This document shows positions 54,401 through 64,000 of a stretch of DNA of 64,000 nucleotides, one piece after another. Numbering within the stretch: position 1 is the stretch's first letter; every line of letters starts with the position of its first letter. The notes beneath the pieces were generated by a model. That model made no database searches and was not told where the DNA came from. It worked only from the letters and a program-made list of their open reading frames with translations. Source of the stretch: Ostrinia nubilalis (lineage: Eukaryota; Arthropoda; Insecta; Lepidoptera; Crambidae); assembly GCF_963855985.1 (NCBI RefSeq), contig NC_087107.1, positions 7,192,001-7,256,000 on the forward strand. The letters run 5' to 3'. The translations under genes and the position numbers were made by a program.

Positions 54401-55124
54401 ATCATTAGAATATATATTACTCATGAAACTTAAAAAGTCCATAATTTTTTCAGACTCAAAAAGTGCATTACAAGCTTTTGCTAAATTCCCTTTTAAAGCT
54501 AATATTAATTTTCCAATAATTATTGATAGTAGAATATTACTTAACAAATGCCGACTGAATGGTTTTCAGGTAATTTTTGCCTGGATCCCCTCTCACAGTA
54601 ATATTCCCGGTAACGAAATAGCAGATAAAATGGCAAATGAGGCAGTACAGTGTGGAGATATTTTCCCATATAAAAACTTCTCTCATGATTTAGCTTCCCT
54701 TCCTAAATCCTATCTTCGTAAAGCTTGGGAAGGTGAATGGAACAGTAGTGACCTGGTTAAAGGGAAGCATTATAAGAGTATACAGCCCAATATCCCGGTT
54801 AAACCTTGGTTTTTCAGAACGACGCTCGATAAGACAGCCACCTCTATTCTCATTCGCATGCGGTTAGGGCATACGTGTACGCCAGCACATTTAGCCAGAC
54901 TTAAAATCATTGATAGTAATTTATGCGATTGTGGCTCTGAAGTAGGTGATATTAATCACATCCTGTTTTCCTGTCCGAAGTATGATCGCTCCTTTTTTAT
55001 GTCCTCATTGTTAACCCTCCGTGTCCCTTTTCCCACTTGTATTAATACCCTTTTATGCACAAACGATCAAGATATTTATAAATGTATCTCCTTATTCCTA
55101 TCTAAAAATGATATAAAGGTTTAG
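51420..55124 (+). CDS. LINE ORF2: AP endonuclease, reverse transcriptase, RNase H
   Basis: A 1234-residue enzyme for target-primed reverse transcription. An AP-type endonuclease occupies about 1-220 (IIQWNCRSI, LQETW, GDFNAQHQAWGS near 129, SDHFPIF near 204). The reverse transcriptase spans about 430-760 (SYRPIALSSVLIKVAE, FLDITAAYD with a catalytic Asp, GLPQGSVLSPLLFN, YADDLVMY near 652). RNase H follows at about 945-1080, with Asp in YCDAS, Glu in TGECYG, Asp in FSDSK and SHSNIPGNEIAD. A C-terminal C-x-C...H...C motif (CDCGSEVGDINHILFSC) ends it. All catalytic residues I can place are present and there is no stop. The RNase H domain argues for the I/R1/LOA-like side of the jockey superfamily; the exact clade is open. 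Confidence 0.93.
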   Translation: MDQLSIIQWNCRSITNKKSDLLFLINKFKSSIFALQETWLRPDSLFKVSGFSTVREDRADNYGGVALLIHDSLTFSIIQIPHHNADFSIVAVSINNITYVSIYIPHPSSLIYDEVDNLIHSFPKPIIILGDFNAQHQAWGSSNSNYYGSRILDLIDSENLCILNSGLPTRRTPPHEGVSAPDISICSPSLASSLTWTTLASSYGSDHFPIFITFPSVPNKSTFRRPPRMKFKLGNVNWQLYKEKVEQSIASLPVVGERNQSICSEALATLLLETAEEVFPVKGHHSSKIPSPPWWDNDCTAAIKKRKEAEKTYSENTTDQNYNLLSEAITSTRKLLKRKKWEGWRSFCSSISPNTPPSMVWTNIRRFRSAFKNSTSSHLPEQVTENFLDKLAPPSVPLYNILPVTSPSSFRTGLSAPFDLDELKGILSSVKDSSPGSDGIPYSFLSHLSDTSLLYYLTLINSIMINGFVPPSWKSQDIIPILKPNKPSDDAASYRPIALSSVLIKVAEHLIKNRLEWFIESKGLLSDTQYGFRKGRSTSDSLGIFTCDIRLAFSMNKSLLAAFLDITAAYDNVLLPILKNKLILLNVPIILVNFIMNILSERFINVSSGESTRSRSIWRGLPQGSVLSPLLFNIYSYDLESSLHNKVYMLQYADDLVMYITGSNIQNLCESLSTTLNVLKTWLDKNGLSLSVNKSSIVLFSRMRCPPPISVYYDNSAIPVHNEAKFLGLILDSKLTGLPHLYYILARCEKLLNILRCLSGVWWGAHPYSLKLVYNAIIRSVLDYGSFFLEPCSIVGLRKLDTVQSKALRIVTGAMRSSPNNAVQIECVEPPLSLRRQFLSDKYLFRAFQFLNHPLYSKLQDLSEYVDSVPYWTHKTTPCLVISFRKYISLQAPSHRSAYMPLFCSNYESLILSPDIYFDLDIPKYGSSAFSTFNLVLESNGWHDWHHIYCDASKHSPDGNVGVGVFHYQYKINQKKMFPPETSVFTGECYGLYKSLEYILLMKLKKSIIFSDSKSALQAFAKFPFKANINFPIIIDSRILLNKCRLNGFQVIFAWIPSHSNIPGNEIADKMANEAVQCGDIFPYKNFSHDLASLPKSYLRKAWEGEWNSSDLVKGKHYKSIQPNIPVKPWFFRTTLDKTATSILIRMRLGHTCTPAHLARLKIIDSNLCDCGSEVGDINHILFSCPKYDRSFFMSSLLTLRVPFPTCINTLLCTNDQDIYKCISLFLSKNDIKV

Positions 55125-55284
55125 TCTTTGTACCTCATATGTTTTATATTATATTTTTAATATCTTATTACATCTACCTACCTACCTATATTGATCCTAT
55201 CCTTTTTAATTTCCGAAATTCCGATATTTCCTACATTTTCGTTTCCCTACCTTTGTCGTGGCAAATGCACAAGCCGTGCGAGCC

Positions 55285-55315
<31 letters not shown>

Positions 55316-55432
55316 AACTTCTGTTGTTGATTGTACATAATGTATCAACTGCAATTACGGGCGATAGGCAAATAAACCTCTACTTTCTTAGTTACACGTG
55401 ACGTGTCTATTAATAGACTGACAATTAGCATA

Positions 55433-56341
55433 GGGTCAAGGAGGCAACAGTGACTCGGTCGGCTACAGTGGCTCAGTCATGTTTCGACCTGAAGGCATAG
55501 GAATATATATTTGTCTCTTTTACCGATTCAAAGGTCTTGGTACCCGAACACATTTAAACCAGTTTGCTCGCCGGTCAAGTGCCGTGCGGAAGGGTGAGGG
55601 AATGTTTTTTGTTTTCGCGCCCACTAAATTACATTCTAAGGTGAGTTTCGATTGTTTTCATATCTTTGTTTGTTGCTATAGGTAAAAGCCGTTATATTTA
55701 TCGGATAGTAGGTCTTGTATCAATTGTCTTTAATCCGAATTTTGACTAATTTGTTTTACATCTTGGTTTTTTTGATCAAATATTTACAAAATGGCGTAGA
55801 AGTACACAGTGACTCAATTTTAATACTTTATACGAATTCAACATTTTATAACTTTAAATCGAATTTTGTTTTTTATTTACAGAATGCCACGGAAAAAAAC
55901 CGACAGAAAAATAGGGAAGAAATAAATAACGAAGAGATTGAGATGACTTAAGATCTTATAGGTAGCAATAAAAGTACTAAGAGTCGTGTTGAATTGTTGA
56001 TTATAATAAGAATAGCTTGTGCAGTTTTGTTATTATTTCTAATAAAAAACTACGCGGAATGGGCATTTTCTTTTCATATAAATACTGCCGTACCACGTTA
56101 ATACTGTGTACCACGGTAGTGAGTCAGTGTGTACACCTAGTAGTCCACAGTGGCTCAATTATCATTTTTTTGTTTTAGGTTCCTACTTTGACATAAGTAG
56201 TAAATAATGTAGAATCATGAGTGCTCAGTTACAGTTCAATAGTGTATCTAAAATGTGAGCAAATTTTAGGCCAATATTAAAGCGATATCTATTTTTATTA
56301 AGCTTCGAAAAAAAAGTGAGTCACTGTTGCCTCCCTGACCC
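55433..56341 (+). mobile_element. pogo-like DNA transposon remnant with subterminal repeats
   Basis: Ends GGGTCAAGGAGGCAACAGTG and the inverted GTTGCCTCCCTGACCC are flanked by TA (55431-55432, 56342-56343). The motif ACAGTG(A/G)CTCA, also seen reversed, recurs at least five times near the ends. After an acceptor-like TTTACAG at 55882 an ATG opens MPRKKTDRKIGKK then stops. This resembles the N-terminus of pogo/Tigger-type transposases, so the element may derive from an autonomous pogo relative with an intron. Confidence 0.65.
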
Positions 56342-56343
56342 TA

Positions 56344-57052
56344 TTATGTTCGTAACTGGATCATTATGAATATGAATCCTTGCACTTAACCCGGGCAAGG
56401 GCATAACATAGGTTAAATCAGGAACTAGACAATTAAAACCATTGTCATGTGTGAACAATAGACGAGTAGGTAGTCTATAGGGGTAAATTACTTTTAATTT
56501 CTATTCGAATAGCGAAAAAAGAAGACAGAACAAGAACGTTTGGTATTTTCTTTAAGATAATCAAGACCTTGCAGTGATCACATTTCCGTGGTCTGGCCGC
56601 ATCGAACCATGACAGTGTTCCTTTCAATATCGACTAGCTAATGAGAGAGGAAATATTAATTGCTCTAGCTCTACCTACCTAAGTAATAGTTACCTACCTT
56701 AAAATTAACATAACTTTTAATTGCAATGCAAATCAAATTCATTATCTCTTTGATAAATCTCTCAACATTTTTTCCAGCGCACCATAAGGCTATCGAATAC
56801 TGAAGAGTAAGTATTGCGATAGTTTGAACTTTCTACGGCACTGCAATAATTTCACATAGAGCAATATCGCTGACCAATTCTCCATAAAAACCGAACTTTA
56901 GGCCTATTAGAAACAAAATCGCAACAGCTGTGACGAAATCAGTGAACGTTGTCTTCAGATTCGTACAGTCACTTGCGTTGCGCGCGCGCAACATTGACCG
57001 GTTAATTTCACACGAGAGCGGACGTAGGTACGCTTAACTTGGAAGATCAACA
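56344..57052. other. Upstream region of the regucalcin-like gene
   Basis: AT-rich; contains the promoter and 5'UTR, not delimited. A GC-rich GTTGCGCGCGCGCAAC palindrome lies at 56977-56992, about 60 bp before the start codon. Confidence 0.45.
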
Positions 57053-60000
57053 ATGGCGGTGCTACGATATGCATTGATTTTAGCAGTGTTTGTGATCGGC
57101 ACTGTGGTCTCCAGGTCATCATCGCCTCTTATCAAAAAAGTAAGTACTTATCTACCTTATTACCATAGAAATTCATACTCAGACTTGAGCTTTTTTGACA
57201 TTAAACTTAGTGGAACAACTCTATTTTTGTATTTTTTGCGAAGTTTTATGTTGCGCAACTGAATCGAAGCTTTTAAAGAAAACAACACAAATTGATAATG
57301 ATAGTGGGAATAATTAGTATAACATTAATAAATTAGTCAATCATTAGCAAATAATCAAATTTTATTTACTTAAACTTTGTAACCAGTTTTTTAATAAAGC
57401 CGTTTTGTTTTTGTAGGCTAATAATAAGAGTAAACTTGTTTGTATTTACGGTGCATGCAAGCTTTGAAGTTAATCATCAAATCAAAATCTACAGGGTGTT
57501 TATCCCTTAACCAGGCCTGAAAAAAGTAATTGGTTTTCAATCATATCTTCACAGCATAAGGTTCAAATTGATGTGGTCTCTGTGGATACCAGAGCCTGGT
57601 TAAGGGTTAAGGTACAGATTTAGAGTTCGAATTTCAGTAATTTTCCTGAGTGATTTTCATGTAATCATTCGAAAATAATAAACAAAGCAGCACATACTAA
57701 ATTAGTTCGCGTTTTTTCCGCTAAACCATTTTATTTTTATTTTTTATAAGGATTTTATGAGTAGGTAAGTACTTAATTATCTAATTAAAATTATTGTACT
57801 CCACACAAATTGGAGTACAAAACGCGAACTTAATGCTGTATAAGGCATTCCCTTCCAGTCAAAGTATCAAACTGATTTTGACAACTCTAGATATCCATGA
57901 GTCTTGGGAAAAAAACTATATCAGAAACAAGTCTTGAAATCTAAAATCTTGTATGATAGAAATATAAAAACAACTATAGAAAGTAGGTAGGTAGCAAGTG
58001 TACCTACCTATCCCACTAATTACTTAGGTACTTATTTAGATACAAATTGTAAGTTCTAGCCTTAAGTATTTCGTTTAATTTTATAGGTACCTACCTACCT
58101 ATTTTAGAGTTAATTTGTTATGTTAATTGTTCGAACCTATGACGTAGACGCTATCCTATCACCAGCTAGGTGTGGAACTTGTGTCTATCTATTATCTACT
58201 TAATTTACACATTGAAATTAGACATACCTACTTGGGGCAGATTTAAATGCACTGTTAATTAAATTAAAAATTGGTATTTTTCCTTTCTTTTTCATTTTAA
58301 GTTTCACATGTACATTCAAGTAAGTAACTAACGAGTTGGTATACCTACTTAGAAATCATTTATCAAATAGAAAATCACAGATAGCTTTATAGATATTCCG
58401 AGATTATACTTTCTTTATGGTGTCTAACTTCATGATACTGTGATCTTAAACTGTACCTACCTACTTACTTACAGCCCACATTAGATTACTATCGTACTTT
58501 ATTGATAGTGACACTCAGTTTTTTTACAGGTTTTCTCTGGCGGAGATCACTTAGAAGGGCCGCACTGGTCTTCCACAGAAAATGCATTGTACTGGGTGGA
58601 TATTACGGGGCAGAAAGTGCACAGATTGGACGACGAGACTGGGAACATCACTATTAGGGAATTTGGTAAGTTTAATACTTGCGTTGCCCTTATTGGCCTT
58701 ACTGATCACTCCTACAATACTTACTCTATAATAGAGAATAGTAATAGTAGCAGCGACAATGGCTCAACGGTATGGGTTCGGTCTCGGGTCGGAACTCGGA
58801 ACCGAGGAACGCGGGCGCGGCGCGCGGGTTCGATCCCCGCTGCGCGCTCTCGCGCCGCTGGACTATTATTATGGTGGGCACACACAGCGGTAACAAGCAT
58901 TATTTAACTTACGAGAGGTTAATTATTAATTTCTTTAAAAAAAAGATTTTATATGAGTAGTTGTAACACCGAAAAACTATAATATTATATTATCTGTGAT
59001 AATACTATACTATCCGTATCCGTCACTTAATAATACAGAGATCAAAAGCAGTAGGGCCGTGGGCAATGCATGCTATTGAATGCTTTGTTTATTATCACCA
59101 ATCAAAGCTTGAACGTTCGTGGATGACACAACAATTGATACACACACACAGTCATGTAAAACATTGCATTGAAACAAATGGGTACATAAATGGTACTTGT
59201 AGCATTTTGTAAATTGGCGTTCAGGCCTGAAATTCGTGCACTATAGGTAGTATAATAAAAGTGAATAAGTACCTACTTATACCTACGTAGAGAGTATGAA
59301 TAGTGTTTTGTTATAGTTTGTTTGTTCATATCCTGAAAAGCGAGGTGGCATACATTTTACGCCTTGATAGGATAGTGTATTTTAGCCACTCTACTAGATG
59401 TTAAATAATATCCGTAAATATAGGTAAAGTAAATACATACTTGGGTAGTAACTATGTATGGCATACTTGTGGACGTTATTTCTTAAATGTAGCTCATGGG
59501 CGATTGTGCATCCCACAAAAATGTACGAGTATATTCTGATGTGCTATTGCCTGTACCTACAGGATGTTGTTTATTCCATTTCATAACTTCTCAGGTTACG
59601 GGCCCATCTCCTTAGTGGTGACCGTGAAAGACTACCCCAAGCTGGTCCTCGTGACGGTCCGGTCTGAACTCTACCTCCTCGACTGGAACTCCACAGCCGT
59701 CGGAGACAGCGCCCTCAGGCAACTCAGCGCGCTAGACATCGGCCTCCCGGATAACAGATGCAACGATGGCAAGGTTGACGCTAAAGGCAGGTTGTGGATC
59801 GGTAAGTTGTTGTCAACTTAATGGTTTAGGAATTACAGCCAAAAGACGCGTCCACTGCTGGACAGAGGCCCAAAACCAAACTGGCAAACCTAAATAAATG
59901 CTAAAAGGGACTAAACTTGGAATTGATATTTGCAAAAATAAACAAACCATGCATTGAAATAATATAATTATTGTGGCATTGTAGCATAAAAAGTCAACTC

Positions 60001-61334
60001 CTTCATTTTTCCATAACTTTTAATTAAAACGTGATTTAATAGGAAAGTAATAAATTGAAGTAAGTAGAAGTAATAAAAACAATTAAATATTGCTATAAAT
60101 CAATCAAAATAAGCACTACGCCTTAATGATGTTGGAATTTGGTAGAGGTATTATTTAGTTTCGATTTGATGGGAATAAAAAAGCTGTCCTATCGTCCCTA
60201 CAGGAACCATAGGCAAAGAAGTATCAGAGGTGGTCGACCAAGACAGAGCCTCCCTATACTTGGTGGATGCCTACAACTACGCCAACCCGGAGATTAAGCT
60301 GCGCCCGGTGTCGGTGTCCAACGGGATCGCCTGGACGTCCGACAGCAAGTTCATGTTCTACATCGACACCCCTACGAGGAACATCGATGTGTTCGACTTT
60401 GCGCTTGAAGATGGGATTATCCGTGAGTAATTTATTATCTAACTAAGTACCTAATAACGATTAGCAGTCCTTAGTTATTCTTTTATGTAGGCCTTTAAAC
60501 CACTTGGAAAAATGGGATTCGAACCTACTGCTTACCCCTGTAAGTCAAGACAACCACTGGATCATCACGGAGATGTTATCAAAAGCCAGACCTACTGACT
60601 TTCAGATCTGTTTGTTTACTCTTGAAATGCATGTTTCAGGTAACAGAAGAACTTTGTTCAGCTTCCAAGCTAACAATGTCACCGGGCTTCCTGATGGCAT
60701 GACCATCGATAGCGACGGAAACCTTTGGGTCGCATGCTACAATGGAGGAAAGGTATGGCATATTCCCCCTTTGAAGCGATGATAAACTGAGCGGACTGGC
60801 CGATTCGTGATCAGAGGAACGCGGGTTCGATCCCCGCTCGACTATTGTGGTGAACCCACTCGTAACACAAGCATATTTAGCTTACCACGAGGGGTTAATG
60901 GTATAAATTGGTATAAATAGTATACCTAGTATTAAAGTAGGTACCTGCACACATCCTCAAAATATAAAAAAGTTGGAAAAACTACCTCGCTGTTCCATAC
61001 TGAAAGTTATTTCAACTGGGTAAATGGAACGGACCTGTAAATGACAGTATGGTGTTAATAGTATTAACGTTTTCATTTCTTACAGGTTATCAAAATTGAC
61101 TCCAGGGCTGGAAAACTTCTGGAACAGCACACCCTAAATGTGTCCAAGGTGACTGACGTCATGTGGGGAGGACACGACCTGTCCACTCTCTACGTCACCA
61201 CCAGCAAGCGGGGCCTGACAGCGACCGAGCTCGCACAGCAGCCGGAAGCGGGTTCTCTCTTCGCCATAGAAGGAACTGGCTCCAAGGGCCTAGCCGAGAA
61301 CCAGTTCTATTTTCCTAACGCTGATCAATATTAG
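57053..61334 (+). CDS. Secreted regucalcin/SMP-30-like protein (gluconolactonase family)
   Basis: Six-bladed beta-propeller of the SGL family; members hydrolyse lactones or act as luciferin-regenerating enzymes in beetles. Six exons in phase: 57053-57139, 58530-58665, 59595-59801, 60204-60422, 60640-60752 and 61086-61334, giving 336 aa. The metal-site residues are visible: Glu in HLEGPHW, Asn in [14 protein letters not shown] and VSNGIAW, Asp in [15 protein letters not shown]. Exon 1 encodes a hydrophobic signal peptide ([20 protein letters not shown]), so this form should be secreted, unlike cytosolic regucalcin. AATAAA motifs near 61432 could end the transcript. Substrate cannot be told from sequence. 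Two tRNA-derived repeats and a LINE tail lie in its introns. Confidence 0.92.
57504..57606. repeat. Small hairpin MITE in regucalcin-like intron 1
   Basis: CCCTTAACCAGGCCTG pairs with the complement of CCAGAGCCTGGTTAAGGG about 80 bp away. It is probably a non-autonomous DNA element; no duplication was identified. Confidence 0.55.
58795..58915 (+). repeat. tRNA-derived SINE-like copy 1
   Basis: Contains GCGGGTTCGATCCCCGC, a good RNA polymerase III B-box in a T-arm-like hairpin, followed by GGACTATTATTATGGTG and an AT-rich tail. A related copy is at 60790-60905. The expected A-box is not convincing, so it is a repeat and not a tRNA gene. Confidence 0.6.
59832..59880 (-). pseudogene. Short RTE-like LINE 3' tail
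   Basis: On the minus strand, GGCCTCTGTCCAGCAGTGGA is the tail common to lepidopteran RTE-like elements, in the same position as the [10 protein letters not shown] end at 37720. Only about 50 bp remain, 30 bp after the exon 3 donor of the regucalcin-like gene. Confidence 0.6.
60790..60905 (+). repeat. tRNA-derived SINE-like copy 2
   Basis: Shares AACGCGGGTTCGATCCCCGC and CGACTATTGTGGTG with the copy near 58795, followed by ACACAAGCAT and a degenerate tail ending GGGGTTAATGG. It starts 40 bp after the exon 5 donor of the regucalcin-like gene. Confidence 0.65.
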
Positions 61335-62350
61335 CTTTCTCAATAATGGCTTTGTTGTTTTTTCCAAATTAAACTATCTATTCATAATGTTAAATACTTT
61401 TAATATGTTTTTTGTTTGTTCATGTAATGAAAATAAATCAATAAAATAAATTAGCATTTTTATTTAAGAATGTAATTGAATCCCAAAAGTAGGAATTTAT
61501 TGCAATAAAATAAAATAAGCTTTATTTAAAGGCAAAGCTGCAGAAAAAGCATTAGTTATTTTACCGTTATCGTTTTCGTTATTATAGTTATTATTCACTC
61601 TCATAGTGAAGTGGCAACATTAAATGGTTTATTTGAGCTGGCTACATTACATAATGGGGATGTCCACTATCTATTAATGGGTTCTGAATTTGATTAATTT
61701 CTAGACATAATTATTAGTAATCGTTTTGGATAATTCAAGTATTAAAAACGTTTATTATGATTTTAATTTTTAAAAAGCTAGGCGATCTTATTATTTTACA
61801 AAATAAAAAAAATGTAAAAGAGAATATAAATATTTGAGTCCAAAGTGATTAAGAATTTTCTAATGAAAGTGGAATGTGGATTTGATATTATTATTGAAAA
61901 CAACAAATTATAATATTATTAAGGTAAATCCAAATTTGTAATTATTAAGGTAGGCGAGGTACTTCCTACATCTTATCGTATCTTACGTACGATTACTTCC
62001 TGGGAGGCCCCAGCAAGTTTATTGTAAAAGATCTACTGAAATAAATCATTTTTATTATTATTTAGTATAATAATAATATGTTGTTTAAATTACTTATTTT
62101 TGTATGGTGAATTTAGCTAATTATGACCATTTGAAAGTAATTTCTAAACATACTCGAAAATTTATTCAATTAGTATTGAATCGATTCAAATGGTGCAATT
62201 GAATAGTCGGTGCATGGCGCATCCCTTAATTTAAACGTCAAATTGTGAAAGAACGACGCCGCACTGGCTTGTTTTTCAGATTTTATTGAATTTAATTTTA
62301 CATTCTAATCAATTTGTCTTACTAATAGAAAGGAAACAAACTGAATCAAA
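61335..62350. other. Spacer between regucalcin-like gene and moira
   Basis: Contains the regucalcin-like 3'UTR and the moira promoter and 5'UTR (including ACGCCGC near 62255). No other gene was recognised. Confidence 0.5.
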
Positions 62351-63741
62351 ATGACTACGATAGGTCCCAAAAAAGACGGCGGACCTAATGTGGAATATTT
62401 TCAATCGCCAGAATCATTAGGTCAATTCGATCAAATTCGTGTTTGGTTGCAGAAAAATTGCAAAAAGGTTAGTATGTTTTCCTATCTTTTGGTAAATTAT
62501 GTTTGTAATGGCTACAAGACTGCCGTAACTCATAACTTTTCACTCCTATTACATGAAGAACTACACACTTGTATTGAACTGATGATCCAAATTATTAAGG
62601 AGGCATATACTTAGTAGTATCTGTCTCGGTTATAAATCCAGTTTTGTTGTTAAAAAGAGTGCATTTCAAAGTTTTTCACCTATGTGTTGATTGTGTCTCT
62701 CACTAAAATGAATCCAAGACCTTAACATACTGAATGCTAGGATGCTAGACCATAAATATGGAAATTTTATTTCAATGGTCAATTCTATAGGATGCTCATA
62801 TTCTTTGTTTGAAACTTGTAAGGCAATCATTACAATAGTAAGGTATATTTGGCTATAATATCTAACAATAACTTTATTATTAATAACCTTTCCCAGAAGT
62901 ACTATCTGTAGTAATGAGATATTGATATTGTACACCCTGAAACTTATTGCAGCATGTCCAGACTGACCCCCCCACTAAGGAGGGCTTGGCCCAGCTGGTC
63001 GTCCAGCTCATCCAGTACCAGGAGAATAAATTGGGGAAGAATGCAGCAGACCCACCCTTCTTGAGGCTTCCTGTAAGTATTTAATTTATTTATGAACTAG
63101 CTTTTGCCCGCGGCATCACCCATGTGAAATTTAGTATGTCACAGATCGTCATAAATTATAGCCTATATGTTATTCTGGGTTATAAACAATAATACTGTGA
63201 AGTTTTAACAAAATCCGTTCATTAGTTTTTGTGTGAAAGAGTAACAAACATCCAGACATCCAAACTGACAGATACATGTAATAATACATTCAATGAATGT
63301 TCGAGTTATAGCTTGAAACTTGCATAGTAATATACATATTCACAGTTTATGTATGAATAATTATAGTTTAATTTTTTTTAAATTTTTATTCTTGAGTATG
63401 CAGAAGGCACAATGTATGGGTTACAAAATCATTATTATAATTGGATATTGATTACCTACTAGTCTATGGATATTGGATTCATATTAATTTGTATTAAATT
63501 GCTAATATTTAATTGTCATTAACTGATTGTAAGCCAAGATTCCAGACAATAATTTGAGTCGTTGTGTCTCACACTAAATAATTAATGCTCACTACACACA
63601 AGAGGTTAACAACAAACATTATTCCAGATGAAAGTATTCATGGACATGAAACCGGGCGGTTCCCTCTGCACCGTGCTCGCTACCATGTTCCGTTTCAAGT
63701 CGGAGCAGCGGTGGCGCAAGTTTGACTTCCAGGTCGGTAAG
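62351..63741 (+). CDS. mor: moira/SMARCC, SWI/SNF core subunit, N-terminal exons (partial)
   Basis: Scaffold of the BAP/PBAP nucleosome-remodelling complexes in the nucleus. Three exons: 62351-62467 (39 codons, MTTIGPKKDGGPNVEYFQSP, ending WLQKNCKK), 62953-63072 (40 codons, TDPPTKEGLAQLVVQLIQYQ, ending DPPFLRLP) and 63628-63741 (MKVFMDMKPGGSLCTVLATM, ending RWRKFDFQ plus VGK). This order matches the N-terminus of fly Moira and vertebrate SMARCC1/2. The last exon may instead end at CAG (63732), removing VGK, because relatives continue directly after FDFQ; the donor GTATGC at 63742 is the better match to consensus. SWIRM, SANT and leucine-zipper parts lie beyond the window. Confidence 0.9.
63097..63285 (-). 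mobile_element. Helitron-like repeat in moira intron 2
   Basis: On the minus strand it ends GATGCCGCGGGCAAAAGCTAG, and shares GTCTGGATGTCTGGATGTTTGTTACTC with the copy at 22073. It starts 24 bp after the exon 2 donor of moira. Confidence 0.6.
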
Positions 63742-64000
63742 GTATGCACTGTCCCGCACGCTGCCTCGCTCACCGACCCCGTCTCGCAGTCCTGCCGCCC
63801 TGCACAGATAACTTGCATCGCGCAACTGTGTGTGACACTAAGGCTGAGTATGCCGAGATGCTAGCGACGGAACGCAAAGGAGAGCAGCTTCAAGCAAATG
63901 TAGACCATGACTCCAACAACTGAGGTCCAAATCAGCTTGACTCAGTTAAAATTTAAGTTACTCCTTGGGTTGATGAAATTTGAACTGTATGACATACGAG
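63742..64000. other. Right edge, moira intron
   Basis: GC-richer start, no further exon recognised before the window ends. Confidence 0.4.

Larger units (their letters stand above)
49689..55311 (+). mobile_element. Full-length jockey/I-superfamily LINE with poly(A) and 12-bp TSD
   Basis: AATTAACTTCTG flanks the element at 49677-49688 and 55312-55323. It has a 197-bp 5'UTR starting with an A-run and GCGCGGGAAACG, two long uninterrupted ORFs, a short 3'UTR and an A-tail from 55285. It is complete by every visible criterion and therefore probably young and potentially active. It lies between the orphan exon and the regucalcin-like gene. Confidence 0.95.

Noticed and set aside
58780..58870. Possible tRNA gene at the GGTTCGATCCCC box
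   Set aside because: No acceptor stem or A-box can be folded around it, and the block recurs at 60820; it is better read as a SINE-like repeat.

Overview
The window looks like nuclear DNA of a moth or butterfly. It is AT-rich, its genes are split by GT-AG introns, and it holds seven conserved animal or insect genes plus repeats typical of Lepidoptera: Helitron-like repeats with CTAG ends, RTE-like and R1-like LINE fragments, Tc1/mariner and pogo-like elements, and foldback MITEs. There is no sign of prokaryotic or organellar organisation. Protein names come from recognising family motifs in translated exons, not from a search.

Layout. (1) About 1-12151, minus strand: the 5' part of a gene I read as CNOT2/Regena, a CCR4-NOT subunit. 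It has three coding exons (12065-12151, 5300-5398, 1648-1830) and continues off the left edge. The 3' half of the third exon, with its splice donor, is amplified as a 172-bp tandem array. (2) 12380-13670: a 5'-truncated LINE with a restriction-like endonuclease, flanked by a 12-bp target duplication and inserted between two divergent genes. (3) 13980-19651, plus: V-ATPase subunit E in five exons, 226 aa, with three DNA-transposon insertions in its introns. (4) 19652-25172: decayed transposon territory. (5) 25173-29800, minus: NMDA receptor subunit 1 in 15 exons, 931 aa, with an apparent alternative C-terminus. (6) 30842-32585, minus: an Ala-rich secreted cuticular-type protein in five exons, 242 aa. 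(7) 34099-44107, plus: mitochondrial glutamate carrier in seven coding exons, 312 aa. Its introns hold a 1.9-kb foldback element, a Tc1-like element, a hAT-like MITE next to a splice acceptor, and two separate duplications of exon 3' ends. (8) 46678: a lone signal-peptide exon. (9) 49689-55311: a full-length LINE with both ORFs open, a poly(A) tail and a 12-bp target duplication. (10) 57053-61334, plus: a secreted regucalcin/SMP-30-like protein in six exons, 336 aa. (11) 62351 to the right edge, plus: the first exons of moira/SMARCC, a SWI/SNF core subunit.

The genes have unrelated functions (mRNA turnover, proton pumping, neuronal signalling, cuticle, mitochondrial transport, a lactonase-like enzyme, chromatin remodelling) and form no operon-like unit. 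The only obvious shared control is the divergent CNOT2/V-ATPase E intergenic region, whose start codons would lie about 525 bp apart without the LINE.

The most unusual feature is structural. In three places (CNOT2 exon 3, glutamate carrier exons 4 and 5) a segment made of the 3' end of an exon, its 5' splice site and the start of the intron has been tandemly copied with a period of about 148-172 bp. In V-ATPase E a 48-bp segment next to a 3' splice site is duplicated. The window also shows several large palindromic (foldback) transposons and nested insertions with readable target-site duplications.
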